Shown here piece after piece: positions 25,167-36,736 of a stretch of 64,000 bases of DNA. Within the stretch, counting starts at the first letter, position 1; each line of letters begins with the position of its first letter. The translations under genes and the position numbers were made by a program. The notes beneath the pieces were generated by a model that saw only the letters and a list, made by a program, of their open reading frames with translations, had not been told where the DNA came from and did not search any database. This DNA is from Sulfurospirillaceae bacterium (GTDB taxonomy: Bacteria > Campylobacterota > Campylobacteria > Campylobacterales > Sulfurospirillaceae): contig JAQUWL010000004.1 in the NCBI GenBank assembly GCA_028692875.1, forward strand, positions 60,861 through 124,860. The letters run 5' to 3'.

Positions 25167-26378
25167 TTAGACTCCTAGATACCTTTCTATCTCCAAAGCC
25201 AACTCATAAAAATCAACATGACCGACCTTGCCTTTTTCTTTTAATTTTTGCAAAATATACTCACGCCCTTGAATTAATTCTTTGGATTTTACGCCGTGCG
25301 ATATGGAAAGTGTTGCTTCAATAAACGCCGAGATTCGGTCACAATTTTTCAAAGCAACTCCATCAATAGCATTATATCTATCTTCGTTATATGCACTTAA
25401 ATCATCTACTATCTCAATACCATTTTCGTTTATTTTATTTAAAAATTCATCTTTTTGATGCTCACCATAAAGCCCTAAAAGATACTTAAATGAACCCAAA
25501 ACACCCTCTGGCAAATACGGCAATATCTCCTCTTCAATCATCTTGATTTCAAATTCGCTGATGATATCATCTAGTCCGCTTACTGAATACTTCACAGGGC
25601 TTATGATATCCCTAGTAAGTGCCTCTGGAAAATCATGAAAAAGAGCACAAAAAAAGTTATTTTCTAGCCTTTTATTGCACGCTTTAATCGAAAGAGAGTA
25701 AAAATAGCCCAAAATCGCCACAATAAGCATATGCCCAAGCACTGAAGTTTCTGGGATTCTAGGCGTTTGTGCCCAACGTTTTTGAAAACGAAGTCGTCCA
25801 CTTAGGTCAATGATTTTGGAGATTTTTTTATTCATCGCCATCTTGCGAACGCCGATAAGTTCATAATAGTCTTCTATCTCTTCTTCCACTGCCTCTTTCA
25901 CGCGGTCTATGTTGTTGAGAAATTGGCTGGTTTGATAGACGATAGAAAACTCCCAACGTGTCGCCATATACGAAGCTGCTTTGAGTATAAAACGCTCTTT
26001 TTTGTACATGGAGGAGTCATTGAGATATGTTTCAAAACGCTTATAAAAAGCCCCTTGCTCCACATCGCTTAGTGAATCATAAAGTTGCTCCAAAACCCAT
26101 GCATTTATCTCTTTCTCTTTTTTTTGAAGTGCCTTGCGAAATACATCTGGACGGATATCAGTTACCACCATTCGGCGTAAAAATTCAAAAATACCAGCTT
26201 CAATCAGATTTACCATATCAACACTATCTTTCGTCTCCATTTTGGCGATAAAATAGGCAATTATAAATTTGTGAGCTTGCTTATCTAACTCGACCAGCTC
26301 GACCATTCTGGGATAATCATTCCAACGCTGGATGGACGCTGAGCCAAAAAATTGCTCTATAAGTTTAGGACTTAACAT
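25167..26378 (-). CDS. HD-domain protein (YfbR-like phosphohydrolase)
   Basis: A 403-residue protein with an HD metal-binding core in its second half: a first His in PETSVLGHMLIVAILGYF (about 214), the HD pair in FFCALFHDFPEALTRDI (about 246), and a later Asp in EIVDDLSAYNED. HD phosphohydrolases of this branch act on nucleotides such as dNMPs; the substrate is unproven here. The N-terminal 180 residues are helical with an acidic stretch (RVKEAVEEEIEDYYELIG). It starts seven bases inside the end of queF and seems to be the last gene of the dnaA-dnaN-gyrB transcription direction. Confidence 0.8.
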   Translation of the reverse strand: MLSPKLIEQFFGSASIQRWNDYPRMVELVELDKQAHKFIIAYFIAKMETKDSVDMVNLIEAGIFEFLRRMVVTDIRPDVFRKALQKKEKEINAWVLEQLYDSLSDVEQGAFYKRFETYLNDSSMYKKERFILKAASYMATRWEFSIVYQTSQFLNNIDRVKEAVEEEIEDYYELIGVRKMAMNKKISKIIDLSGRLRFQKRWAQTPRIPETSVLGHMLIVAILGYFYSLSIKACNKRLENNFFCALFHDFPEALTRDIISPVKYSVSGLDDIISEFEIKMIEEEILPYLPEGVLGSFKYLLGLYGEHQKDEFLNKINENGIEIVDDLSAYNEDRYNAIDGVALKNCDRISAFIEATLSISHGVKSKELIQGREYILQKLKEKGKVGHVDFYELALEIERYLGV

Positions 26379-26767
26379 GTAGTCTGCTTATTTACAATCT
26401 TTGAGTCAATCTCTATGACCGTATGAACATTGCCCCTTGGATTAAAATCCGCCACAACTTTGAGCCACTTTGGATTGATTTTTGAAACCAAAGTATCATA
26501 TATCTCGTTAGCACTATTTTCGTGGCTTATATGGCGGTTCATAAAGCTATTTATGTAGAGTTTTATAGCCTTAAGCTCCACCACAAAATCAGCTGGAATA
26601 TACTCGATATAAATCGTTGCAAAATCAGGATATCCACTGCGAGGACACAAACAACAAAACTCTGGCAATGTAAGCCTAATCACATAATCTTTTTTATGCT
26701 CATTTGGCCAAATTTCCAAATCTTTATCTATATCAAACCCTTTTATAATCGCTTCACCGTATTTCAT
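26372..26767 (-). CDS. queF: NADPH-dependent 7-cyano-7-deazaguanine reductase
   Basis: QueF reduces preQ0 to preQ1 for queuosine in tRNA. This 131-residue protein is the short (unimodular) type. It carries the catalytic-cysteine segment CLCPRSGYPDFATIYIEY (about 38), the QueF motif ELKAIKLYINSFMNRHISHE (usually E-L-K-S) and DFNPRGNVHTV. The ATGA overlap with the GGDEF-EAL gene upstream and the seven-base overlap with the HD gene indicate one operon. Confidence 0.95.
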   Translation of the reverse strand: MKYGEAIIKGFDIDKDLEIWPNEHKKDYVIRLTLPEFCCLCPRSGYPDFATIYIEYIPADFVVELKAIKLYINSFMNRHISHENSANEIYDTLVSKINPKWLKVVADFNPRGNVHTVIEIDSKIVNKQTTC

Positions 26768-28187
26768 TTTTCTTCCAATCTTGTGATAATTTGATGAATT
26801 CCTTGTGGTTTTGAGATAAAAAATCCTTGTAAAAAATCTGGCTTAAAGCGTTTGATTTTTTCAAAAATCTCCTCCTTGTCCACAAACTTCATCATCGTCT
26901 TTACATGTAATGCCTTAGCAAGCCTATAATACGCCTCCAAAAAGGATAAAAAGTGTGTATCTGTTATCTTTTTAGTAAACTCAATATCAAATTTTACAAT
27001 ATCAATAGGTAGATGTTTTAGGTACTCAATGGAGCAGTTATTTCCACCAAAATTGTCCAATGCAATCTGAAATCCAGCTTTTTTATATTGCAATAGTATC
27101 TCTTTAAAACGGGTAATGTCTTTGTAAAAATTCTTCTCCGATATATCCAAAATAAAACGGTTTGGATTTATCTTTTTTTGATGAAAGAGATTTATAAGAT
27201 AGACTCTAAATTCATTATTTCTTAGTGAAACTGCCGAAACATTTACGCTAAATAAAACCTCTTTGTCATACAAAGGAGAAACTTCATCCAATAAAATCGC
27301 AAAAGTCTTTTCATCAAAAACTTTTTCCAAACCCGCATAGTTTACGATTTGTTCTACTTGGGATTTTGAAAGAGAGCCATGCTCCTTAGAGTAAATCTTT
27401 GTTAAAATCTCTAAAATCTCTATTTTTTCATTTTTAACATTAATAACTGGCTGATACTTGAAAAAAAGTTTATTGGTTTTAATGGTATCTAAAATAATCC
27501 CTCTAAACTCATCTGGCTTAATATTTGGTGCTATAAAATCCTCTTTTTTGGACTCTTCTAGCAGGTTAAAAAGCTTTTCAATGATATTGTCAACATTTTT
27601 ATCGTAGTTAGACTCAATCAAAGAAAAATCAACCTTTACTTCAATATGATTAATACTTGTCTGCCTTAACTCTTTAGAAAAAATGGTTAAAAGATGTTTT
27701 AGCTCTTTTTTTTTATTTGGAATTATAAGTAAAAAGTTACCTCCACCGTAACGTCCTATTGGAATATTTTTAAAATTATAGTTTTTCAAAAAGAGGTTTA
27801 TTTTTTCCATCAATTTTTTTAATAGCAAATCGCCATTGGAAACACCATATCTATCGTTAATATCAGAAATATTCTCTACATGTAACAATACCACGGAAGT
27901 ATTTTCTTTTTTATGCGTCTTAGAAATTCGTTTAAGTATCTCACGTCTATTAAAAGTTTGAGTAGTAAAATCAATAAGTGTCGTTTGAAAACCGTAATAG
28001 ATAAGATAAAAAATATAATAGACATAAATAGGAACGAGTAGTAAAAAAAGTACAAAATCATTAACATTGGTTCTAAATATTTTTGAAGGTAGTATAAAAA
28101 TAGTCAATAAAAGAAGAAAGGGGAAAATCATCTTTAATGCAATTAAAAATCGATTTCCCCTCTCTTTAGACTCTGAATAGAGTGACA

Positions 28188-28188
<1 letters not shown>
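26764..28188 (-). CDS. Degenerate GGDEF-EAL membrane protein
   Basis: A 474-residue protein with two TM segments (about 15-33 and 42-66), then a GGDEF-like domain and an EAL-like domain. The active sites look lost: GGDEF reads RYGGGNFLLIIPN, the EAL stretch reads EILEILTKIYSKE, and the later metal motif reads LDNFGGNNCSIEYLK instead of DDFGTG. It is thus probably a c-di-GMP sensor or protein-interaction module, not an enzyme. The ATG sits on the gyrB stop (TAATG) and queF follows with ATGA, so this signalling protein is tied to the replication operon. An unusual neighbour for gyrB. Confidence 0.85.
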
Positions 28189-30518
<2,330 letters not shown>

Positions 30519-30521
30519 TTA

Positions 30522-31589
30522 TTAGATCATGATTGGCATAACAATAGTTATAAAATTATCACTTTCAAGTGTGAAAGGTAAAGTACTATCATTAAAACCG
30601 AGTATAAAATTACTATTTTCTATATTTGATAAAAAATCCATAATATAACGGCTATTAACCGCAAAATAAACCTCTTGTTCTAAACCTGTTTTAAATTCAA
30701 CTTCTGTTTTTGCCTCTATATTATCATCATTTAAGCTTTCAAAAACTATTTTTTCTGACTTAAAAATAATCTTCATTTCATTGGAAATAATTGAAATCTG
30801 TTTAATTGATTCAATCATATTTTCCCTATTTAAAAGAATTCTAAATTGTTTTTCTTTCGGGATAATTCGTTGATAATCTGGAAATTTTCCATTAATAAGT
30901 TTTGTAAAAAATACAAAATTTTCAGATTTTGCGATAAGAGTATTTTCATCATAAAACATCTCTATCTCATCAAAAAATAGTTTTTGAATTTCACTAATAG
31001 CTTTTTTTGGAATAATAAGTGAAAAATTATTTTGCGTTTGATTTTCGATTTTTACAAGAGCCAATCTTTTAGTATCTGTTGAAACAAGATTTATAAAACC
31101 ATCTCTTATATCTATTAAAGCACCATTTAGTTCAAATTTTGGATTATTTGTATCAATGGCTGGAGCTATTTTTTTAATTGAGCGAACCAAAGAGTGACTA
31201 TTTATATCAAATTTTGGTTTTTCTTCAACTTCTGGGAAAAGTGGAAAATCATTAGTATTAAACATTGGTAGTTTAAATTTTGAACTATTTTGTTTAATAT
31301 ATAGATAATCATTAATAGTCTCTAGCATAATTTCATCATCTTTAAGACTTTTAACAATATCTAATATTTTTTTACCATTAGCACTAGCTTCACCTTGGTT
31401 GATTATTTTAATGTTATTTGTTTTATATTTGATACCAATCTCATAATCTGTGGCTTTGATAAAAAAAGTATCATTTTGTGTATTTATTAAAACATGTGAA
31501 GTAATTTGGCTTAAATCTTTTTTTTCTAAATATGGTTGTATATTAATTAAAATGGTTTCTAAAACCGTTTTATTCATTAAAACTTTCAT
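30522..31589 (-). CDS. dnaN: DNA polymerase III beta clamp
   Basis: A 355-residue sliding clamp, starting MKVLMNKTVLETILINIQ. The three-fold clamp repeat is evident, with NGALIDIRDGFINLVSTDTK in the centre and the conserved clamp ending PFTLESDNFITIVMPIMI. It tethers the replicative polymerase to DNA. The coding sequence is AT-rich like dnaA. The dnaA-dnaN spacer upstream carries four DnaA-box cores. Confidence 0.98.
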   Translation of the reverse strand: MKVLMNKTVLETILINIQPYLEKKDLSQITSHVLINTQNDTFFIKATDYEIGIKYKTNNIKIINQGEASANGKKILDIVKSLKDDEIMLETINDYLYIKQNSSKFKLPMFNTNDFPLFPEVEEKPKFDINSHSLVRSIKKIAPAIDTNNPKFELNGALIDIRDGFINLVSTDTKRLALVKIENQTQNNFSLIIPKKAISEIQKLFFDEIEMFYDENTLIAKSENFVFFTKLINGKFPDYQRIIPKEKQFRILLNRENMIESIKQISIISNEMKIIFKSEKIVFESLNDDNIEAKTEVEFKTGLEQEVYFAVNSRYIMDFLSNIENSNFILGFNDSTLPFTLESDNFITIVMPIMI

Positions 31590-31648
31590 TCTTTCTCCTT
31601 TTAAATATATTTAACTAAAAATAGTCGAAGTAGTAGGCGTGTTGAAAT

Positions 31649-31728
31649 TGTGAAAATGTCTAAAAATAACCAGAAACAGGGATTTTATCATGTGAAATAT
31701 TTTATCTTTTATTTCACTTATATTCACA
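31649..31728. other. oriC part 2: DnaA-box cluster between dnaA and dnaN
   Basis: Four copies of the Campylobacterota DnaA-box core TTCAC (TGTGAA on the other strand) lie at 31649-31654, 31691-31696, 31713-31717 and 31723-31728, in AT-rich DNA. The part between 31697 and 31722 (TATTTTATCTTTTATTTC) is a candidate unwinding element. Confidence 0.65.
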
Positions 31729-31744
31729 ATTTTCTTCAAAACTT

Positions 31745-33070
31745 TTATCTTTCTCTTGTTAATATTTTATTTTTTAACTCTTCTATTCTCAATTTAAAGC
31801 TCTCATTAACGTTGATTAATTCATTTATTTTTTTCATTGTGTGTGATATTGCTGTATGGTCTTTCATTCCAAAATATTGTGCAATAGCAGGCATTGAATT
31901 TGGTGTTAAATTTCGTGCTAGATAGATTGCTATACGTCTTGCTTCAACTATATTTTTACTTTTTTTAGTAGATTTAATTTCACTTGGTTTAATATTTAAA
32001 TTTTTTGCAATAATAGCAATAATATCCTCTAATGTGATATGCTCACGTTTCTCTTTTATCTGTTCTCTCATAACATTTTTAGCAAAATCAAGTGTAATCT
32101 CTTGTCTCATTAAGGTTGCATAGGCATTGAGGTTGATGATAGCACTCTCTATTTCCCGTATATTGTCACCCATATTTGATGCTATGTAGTTAATTACTTC
32201 ACTATTAAGATTGATTCCATCTAATTCACACTTCTTTTTAATAATAGCTATCTTTGTCTCAAGCTCAGGAAGACCAATATCCGCAATCAACCCCCACTCA
32301 AAACGGCTTTTAAGTCTATCTTCTAAGCCATTTATCATTTTAGGTGGTTTATCTGAAGTTAAAACTATTTGTTTACCTGATGAGTGAAGTTCATTAAAAG
32401 TATGAAAAAATTCCTCTTGAGTTTGAATTTTATTGGATAAAAATTGTGTATCATCAATCAATAAAACATCACAATTTCGATATTTTTCTCTAAATCTATC
32501 CATGGATTGGTTTTTAAGATTGTATGTAAAATCATTAACAAATTGCTCAATAGTTGCATAAATTACACTTTTTCCATTTGTTTGGCAGTGATTGCCAATA
32601 GCGTGAATTAAGTGTGTTTTTCCAAGTCCCGTTGGTCCATAGATGAAAACAGGATTATAGATGGCTCCAGGCTTTTCAGCAATGGATTTTGCAGCCGTGT
32701 AGGCGTATTGGTTAGAACTACCAACAACAAAGCTGTTAAAGGTGTAAGATGGATTTAAAATAGTGTTTTTTATATTTTTACTCAAATCCATTATGTCGTT
32801 GATACTACTTTTACTTTTTGTGATTTTTGTTTGTTCTTTTAAAACGATTTTTATCTCTGGTTTTTTACCAGTTTTTATCTCAAAAAGATGAGCAATCTTG
32901 TCGGCATATTTTGTTTTTACCCAATTTGCTATAAGAATATTTGGTGCTAAAAATACAGCTTGTTGAGAATTTGAGGCTTTTTCGCTAAATCTTAGCTGTT
33001 TAATATAGTGCTCAAATTCTTGAGTGCTAATCTCACTTTTTAAAAGTTCTATAACGCTATCAATAAGCAA
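31745..33070 (-). CDS. dnaA: Chromosomal replication initiator DnaA
   Basis: A 441-residue initiator. Domain III has Walker [19 protein letters not shown] (about 146), Walker [15 protein letters not shown] and sensor 2 [14 protein letters not shown]. The DNA-binding domain IV has [13 protein letters not shown] (about 415). TTG at 33070 is the start, preceded by AGAGGGGTAATT; no ATG in the near 5' region fits. It binds the TTCAC boxes on both sides of its gene and separates the strands at oriC. Confidence 0.98.
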   Translation of the reverse strand: MLIDSVIELLKSEISTQEFEHYIKQLRFSEKASNSQQAVFLAPNILIANWVKTKYADKIAHLFEIKTGKKPEIKIVLKEQTKITKSKSSINDIMDLSKNIKNTILNPSYTFNSFVVGSSNQYAYTAAKSIAEKPGAIYNPVFIYGPTGLGKTHLIHAIGNHCQTNGKSVIYATIEQFVNDFTYNLKNQSMDRFREKYRNCDVLLIDDTQFLSNKIQTQEEFFHTFNELHSSGKQIVLTSDKPPKMINGLEDRLKSRFEWGLIADIGLPELETKIAIIKKKCELDGINLNSEVINYIASNMGDNIREIESAIINLNAYATLMRQEITLDFAKNVMREQIKEKREHITLEDIIAIIAKNLNIKPSEIKSTKKSKNIVEARRIAIYLARNLTPNSMPAIAQYFGMKDHTAISHTMKKINELINVNESFKLRIEELKNKILTRER

Positions 33071-33097
33071 AATTACCCCTCTTGAAGTTTTACAAAC

Positions 33098-33208
33098 AGA
33101 ATGTAAAGTTAATGTCTTTACATTCTATCTAAAATTTCATTATTTAATTTTTAAAGAGATAAAGATAAAATGTGAAACACTTTTTCACGGTGTGAATAGT
33201 TATGTGAA
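33098..33208. other. oriC part 1: ruvC-dnaA spacer with DnaA boxes and a palindrome
   Basis: TTCAC/TGTGAA cores lie at 33171-33176, 33184-33188, 33191-33196 and 33203-33208. Left of them is an AT-rich tract (33126-33170) suited to unwinding. At 33098-33126 there is a perfect 11-bp inverted repeat, AGAATGTAAAG/CTTTACATTCT with a 7-base spacer, in the 5' region of dnaA. It could be an operator of dnaA or a regulator site on the origin. Together with the dnaA-dnaN cluster it forms a bipartite origin of the type known in this phylum. Confidence 0.7.
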
Positions 33209-33221
33209 TAAAGGTCTAATA

Positions 33222-33689
33222 ATGGTGGTTTTAGGAATAGATCCTGGTACTAAAAATTGTGGTTATTCGCTCATAAAAAAAGAGAAAAACAATCTTATTT
33301 TAATAGAAGCGGGACTTATAAAAATAAAAGAAAAAAATCTCCAAAATCAAATTATTGAACTTGTTGAGGGTCTGGATTTACTTTTTAAAAATCATACAAT
33401 TAACGAAGTGGCTATTGAGGATATATTTTTTGCGTTCAATCCTAAGACAGTGCTCAAACTAGCCCAATTTAGGGGTGCTCTGAGTCTTAAAATACTTCAA
33501 GAGTTTGGAAATTTTTATGAATATACCCCTTTACAAGTAAAAAAATCACTTACTGGAAATGGTAAGGCTACTAAAGAGCAAGTTGCCTTTATGGTAAAGA
33601 AAATTTTAGGCATAAAACAGGAGATTAAACCCCTAGATATCACGGATGCAATGGCTGTTGCGATTACTCATTTGCAAAGGGTAAAATAA
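33222..33689 (+). CDS. ruvC: Holliday junction resolvase RuvC
   Basis: A 155-residue endonuclease that cuts Holliday junctions with RuvAB. The start is ATG 33222 after AAAGGTCTAATA; the open frame extends upstream through the origin spacer without meaning. It opens [17 protein letters not shown] with the first catalytic Asp. The other acidic residues lie in [20 protein letters not shown] and [16 protein letters not shown]. It is divergent from dnaA and separated from it by oriC. Confidence 0.96.
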   Translation: MVVLGIDPGTKNCGYSLIKKEKNNLILIEAGLIKIKEKNLQNQIIELVEGLDLLFKNHTINEVAIEDIFFAFNPKTVLKLAQFRGALSLKILQEFGNFYEYTPLQVKKSLTGNGKATKEQVAFMVKKILGIKQEIKPLDITDAMAVAITHLQRVK

Positions 33690-33700
33690 ATTTCACATGT

Positions 33701-33724
33701 AAGAATATTATTATTGATATTCTT
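33701..33724. terminator. Hairpin between converging ruvC and thyX
   Basis: AAGAATAT (33701-33708) and ATATTCTT (33717-33724) form an 8-bp stem with an 8-base loop overlapping the end of thyX. It may end transcription from both sides, although the stem is AT-rich and weak. Confidence 0.45.
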
Positions 33725-34325
33725 TGATTGTAAAGAGGTATTGATGCTCTTGCGGCAATGCTTCATAAAGTGCATGAGCTAGATTTTGAATTTCCCAAAG
33801 GGCACTTTTATCACTTCTTAGTGAAATAAAATTTTGAAGACTTCTAGCATTTATCGTCCATGTAAGTTCAGTTTTATAGCTCTCTGGAAGGCAGTATTTT
33901 GCCTTATCGTTGCTAATGCCTTGGGCAAGTACTAAACGTAGGTTTTCTAATGCTTTAATGCTCATTTCGTCAACCATCTCAACACCAGTTAAAACAAGGT
34001 ATTTTGAAGCTCTCTCCATATCTTTACATGTAAAGCTCTCTTCGGCTTTTAACTCTTTTAGCGTGTAGCGGGTTGATTTTACTGAAAGTGAAGCAATGCG
34101 ATGACGTGAAAACTCTTGAAGTAAGGCTCGTGAAATACCTTTAATGTAAAAGTTATAGACAATGTGTTCAAGCGTGGAAGCGTGTTTAAATTTGTTGCCT
34201 ACACGGTCGATGAGTTCTTTATCTTTTTCGCCACCCTCATCACTTTTATCAAAACTTTGCCAGCACGTACGAATGGCATTGGCACATACGATAAGAGGAG
34301 TGTAATTTTGAAGTGTTACCTGCAT
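33711..34325 (-). CDS. thyX: Flavin-dependent thymidylate synthase
   Basis: ThyX makes dTMP with FAD and NADPH, replacing ThyA. The 204-residue protein has the ThyX signature in SRHRIASLSVKSTRYTLKE (about 78), together with AIRTCWQSFDKSDEGGEKD near the N-terminus and SLQNFISLRSDKSALWEIQ near the C-terminus. The start MQVTLQNYTPLIVCAN agrees with relatives. A strong hairpin lies five bases before the ATG, and no Shine-Dalgarno is visible. Confidence 0.97.
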   Translation of the reverse strand: MQVTLQNYTPLIVCANAIRTCWQSFDKSDEGGEKDKELIDRVGNKFKHASTLEHIVYNFYIKGISRALLQEFSRHRIASLSVKSTRYTLKELKAEESFTCKDMERASKYLVLTGVEMVDEMSIKALENLRLVLAQGISNDKAKYCLPESYKTELTWTINARSLQNFISLRSDKSALWEIQNLAHALYEALPQEHQYLFTIKEYQ

Positions 34326-34330
34326 AAGTT

Positions 34331-34360
34331 ATGAGTCCCAAAGTAAATTTTGGGACTCAT
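34331..34360 (-). promoter_or_regulatory. Perfect 12-bp hairpin directly before thyX
   Basis: ATGAGTCCCAAA (34331-34342) pairs perfectly with TTTGGGACTCAT (34349-34360), with a 6-base loop. In the thyX mRNA the stem ends five bases before the start codon and takes the place of the ribosome binding site. It could also end flgE transcription, since flgE stops 28 bases before it, but no T run follows. Confidence 0.6.
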
Positions 34361-34388
34361 TGTATTATATGTAAGCTTTCAAGCCAAT

Positions 34389-36665
34389 TTATTGTTTGAG
34401 CTGTAGGAGTGTATTGAGCATTTGGTCGGATGTAGTTATCGTTTTTGAGTTGGCCTGATAGCCTCTTTGAATGATAATTAACTGTGTGAGCGAGCGCGAA
34501 AGATCGACGTTACTCATCTCCAAAGAACTCGCTTGGATAAAACCTCGTCCACCAACAGCTGCTTGCCCAATGATGGGGTCACCTGAGTTTGAAGTTTGGA
34601 TAAATGCATTTCCGCCGTCACTTTCAAGTCCTTCATTGTTGGTAAACTTTGCCATGGCAACTTGTGCAAGACCAAAACTTCTTCCGTTTGTAAAGCTTCC
34701 GATAAGTGTACCTGTTTCATCCACCCTGATACCAGATAAGTCACCACCTGGGTAACCATCTTGTGAGATACCAGATGTGTTTGAAGCTGCATCAAAACTT
34801 GTCATGCCATCAAAGTTTCCTGTTGTACCGAAGTTAAGGTTGATATTTTGATTTGGGCTTGAGCCATTATTTGCCGTAAATGTAAGGTTGCCTGGTGTAA
34901 ATGAAGATAGGGAGCCGTCATCTCCAAATGTAATTTGTCCTTCTAGGTAGTTTAATGGTGCTACGGTGTTAATTTCGGCTGGTTCTTCAACGCTGGCTAT
35001 CATTTTCCATTGCGTACCGCCGTCGGTTGTAAAACCTATTTTTCTAAACTCAAATCTAACCGTGTGTTTTGATCCCAAAGAGTCATAAACATCAATACTT
35101 GAAGCATGTGTTGCAGCATTGATAGTTTGAGATATTCTTATACTATTTCCTGCCGGAATTAGACCGTTTAGGGATTGCATGGTTTCTGTAAAACGTGAAT
35201 TTGCACTTATGTTGTTTATGGCGTCACTAAATGAGTTTATATTAATGCTCAAAGATGGGCTTTGTGTTGTTGCTGTAGTAGTTGGTGTTGCAAATGCCGA
35301 GCCAGTAGGAAGATTAATTTCATATTTTCCTTGGCTATTTATAATTACAGTTGCAGCATTTAGTTCCTGAACACCAACTGTGCCACTATCTCTATCAATT
35401 CTTAGACCATCTGAATTTCTTGCCAAATCTTGTAAGCCTGCACGCAAATCTTCTGTTGTCGTAAAGTAGTAGATATTGTTTGAATTGGTCTGAGCTGTCG
35501 CACTCAAGTTTGTATCCCACCCTACGGTATTTACGGAACCATTTGTATATATAAACTTTTTCATAGTGTTGCTAGAGTGTGTAGCAACTGCAAAACCTGT
35601 ATCAGCATCTGTCGAAACGAGTTCGATATTTTTTGTTGTTCCAGTGTTGTCGTTAATTAAACGAATACTGTCGGCAATATTATCTGCATCTGAGTCAAAA
35701 GACTCGGCTACAACCCCAGTTTGTGTTGAAACAGAGTTTATGGCACTTTCCAACGCCAATGTGTTATCCAGTGCTGTACCAGTGTCTATAATCGCACCAG
35801 GAACAGCTACGCCGTTAATAGTTAAAGAGCCAGCTGCAATAGCATTTACTGTAACTGGAGTAGATATCAACTCTGCATTTTGAAATCCGCCCCAAACTCC
35901 TTGACCATTTCTTAGATTGAATGCCTCTCCTTGATCATTAAATAGTACACCAAAATCATCAGCTCTTTCGATGATGTTTCCATCTGAATCAAAATATAAC
36001 TGTGAGTTACTATTTTCATTGATAACTTCAGAAGCTGCAATAACACCATCGGAATCAAAATCGTATCCTCTGTTGTTGGAATCCAATTGATAAATCGGGG
36101 AGCGGTTACTGACAGTATTTCCTGAGTTTAGGTTTGCCTTTAGGGTAATATATCCTGTATCATTTGCAGGAGTTGTAAGTCCTGGTGGAATGGTAATATT
36201 GCCAATAGGTGTGGTGGCATCTATATCGCCCGTACCCTCATCTCTTACCCAGCCTTGTACGATGTAGCCGTTGCTATCTGTAAAATTTCCATCAGCATCG
36301 AATGTAAAGTCGCCATTTCTGGAAAATTTATAGGTATTTCCACTGTCTGGACTTATTATAAAAAATCCATCACCTTGAATGGCAAGATCTGTATTTTTAT
36401 CTGTTGTTTGGATGGAGCCTTGTTTAAAAATTTTAGTAACTGAGCTGACCTGCGTTCCAAGTCCTACCTGCATAGGGTTTTTACCGCCAAGAGCTCCTTG
36501 CGGAGCCGTTGCGATTTTAGAGGTTTGACTTAAAAGATCTGCAAAGTTCGCCCTGCTGTATTTAAATCCCGTTGTATTAACATTGGCTATATTATTTCCT
36601 TCAACATCCATTGCTATTTGGTGTGATTGTAATCCGGATACGCCGGCCCAAAGTGATCTCATCAT
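34389..36665 (-). CDS. flgE: Flagellar hook protein FlgE
   Basis: A 758-residue hook subunit, within the long range typical of Campylobacterota. The N-terminal rod/hook signature is MMRSLWAGVSGLQSHQIAMD with NNIANVNTTGFKYSRANF, and the C-terminus has ASSLEMSNVDLSRSLTQLI and ends TSDQMLNTLLQLKQ. The central variable domains are Asp/Asn/Thr-rich. AAAGGATTCACA precedes the ATG. A sigma-54 promoter candidate lies 55 to 70 bases upstream, overlapping the end of flgE2. Confidence 0.96.
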   Translation of the reverse strand: MMRSLWAGVSGLQSHQIAMDVEGNNIANVNTTGFKYSRANFADLLSQTSKIATAPQGALGGKNPMQVGLGTQVSSVTKIFKQGSIQTTDKNTDLAIQGDGFFIISPDSGNTYKFSRNGDFTFDADGNFTDSNGYIVQGWVRDEGTGDIDATTPIGNITIPPGLTTPANDTGYITLKANLNSGNTVSNRSPIYQLDSNNRGYDFDSDGVIAASEVINENSNSQLYFDSDGNIIERADDFGVLFNDQGEAFNLRNGQGVWGGFQNAELISTPVTVNAIAAGSLTINGVAVPGAIIDTGTALDNTLALESAINSVSTQTGVVAESFDSDADNIADSIRLINDNTGTTKNIELVSTDADTGFAVATHSSNTMKKFIYTNGSVNTVGWDTNLSATAQTNSNNIYYFTTTEDLRAGLQDLARNSDGLRIDRDSGTVGVQELNAATVIINSQGKYEINLPTGSAFATPTTTATTQSPSLSININSFSDAINNISANSRFTETMQSLNGLIPAGNSIRISQTINAATHASSIDVYDSLGSKHTVRFEFRKIGFTTDGGTQWKMIASVEEPAEINTVAPLNYLEGQITFGDDGSLSSFTPGNLTFTANNGSSPNQNINLNFGTTGNFDGMTSFDAASNTSGISQDGYPGGDLSGIRVDETGTLIGSFTNGRSFGLAQVAMAKFTNNEGLESDGGNAFIQTSNSGDPIIGQAAVGGRGFIQASSLEMSNVDLSRSLTQLIIIQRGYQANSKTITTSDQMLNTLLQLKQ

Positions 36666-36718
36666 TGTGAATCCTTTTTAAAAGAATTACTCTTTTATAG
36701 TTTATCTGCGTAGATTAA

Positions 36719-36736
36719 AAGCAATTTACGTTCCTA
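36719..36736 (-). promoter_or_regulatory. Sigma-54 promoter candidate for flgE
   Basis: On the minus strand the sequence reads TAGGAACGTAAATTGCTTTT: GG and GC are separated by 10 bases as in -24/-12 promoters. It overlaps the stop codon of the upstream hook gene and fits the known sigma-54 control of hook genes in this phylum. Confidence 0.6.

Noticed and set aside
33024..33221. N-terminal extension of RuvC through the origin
   Set aside because: The open frame covers DnaA boxes and the palindrome; the RuvC signature begins at ATG 33222 with a good ribosome binding site.
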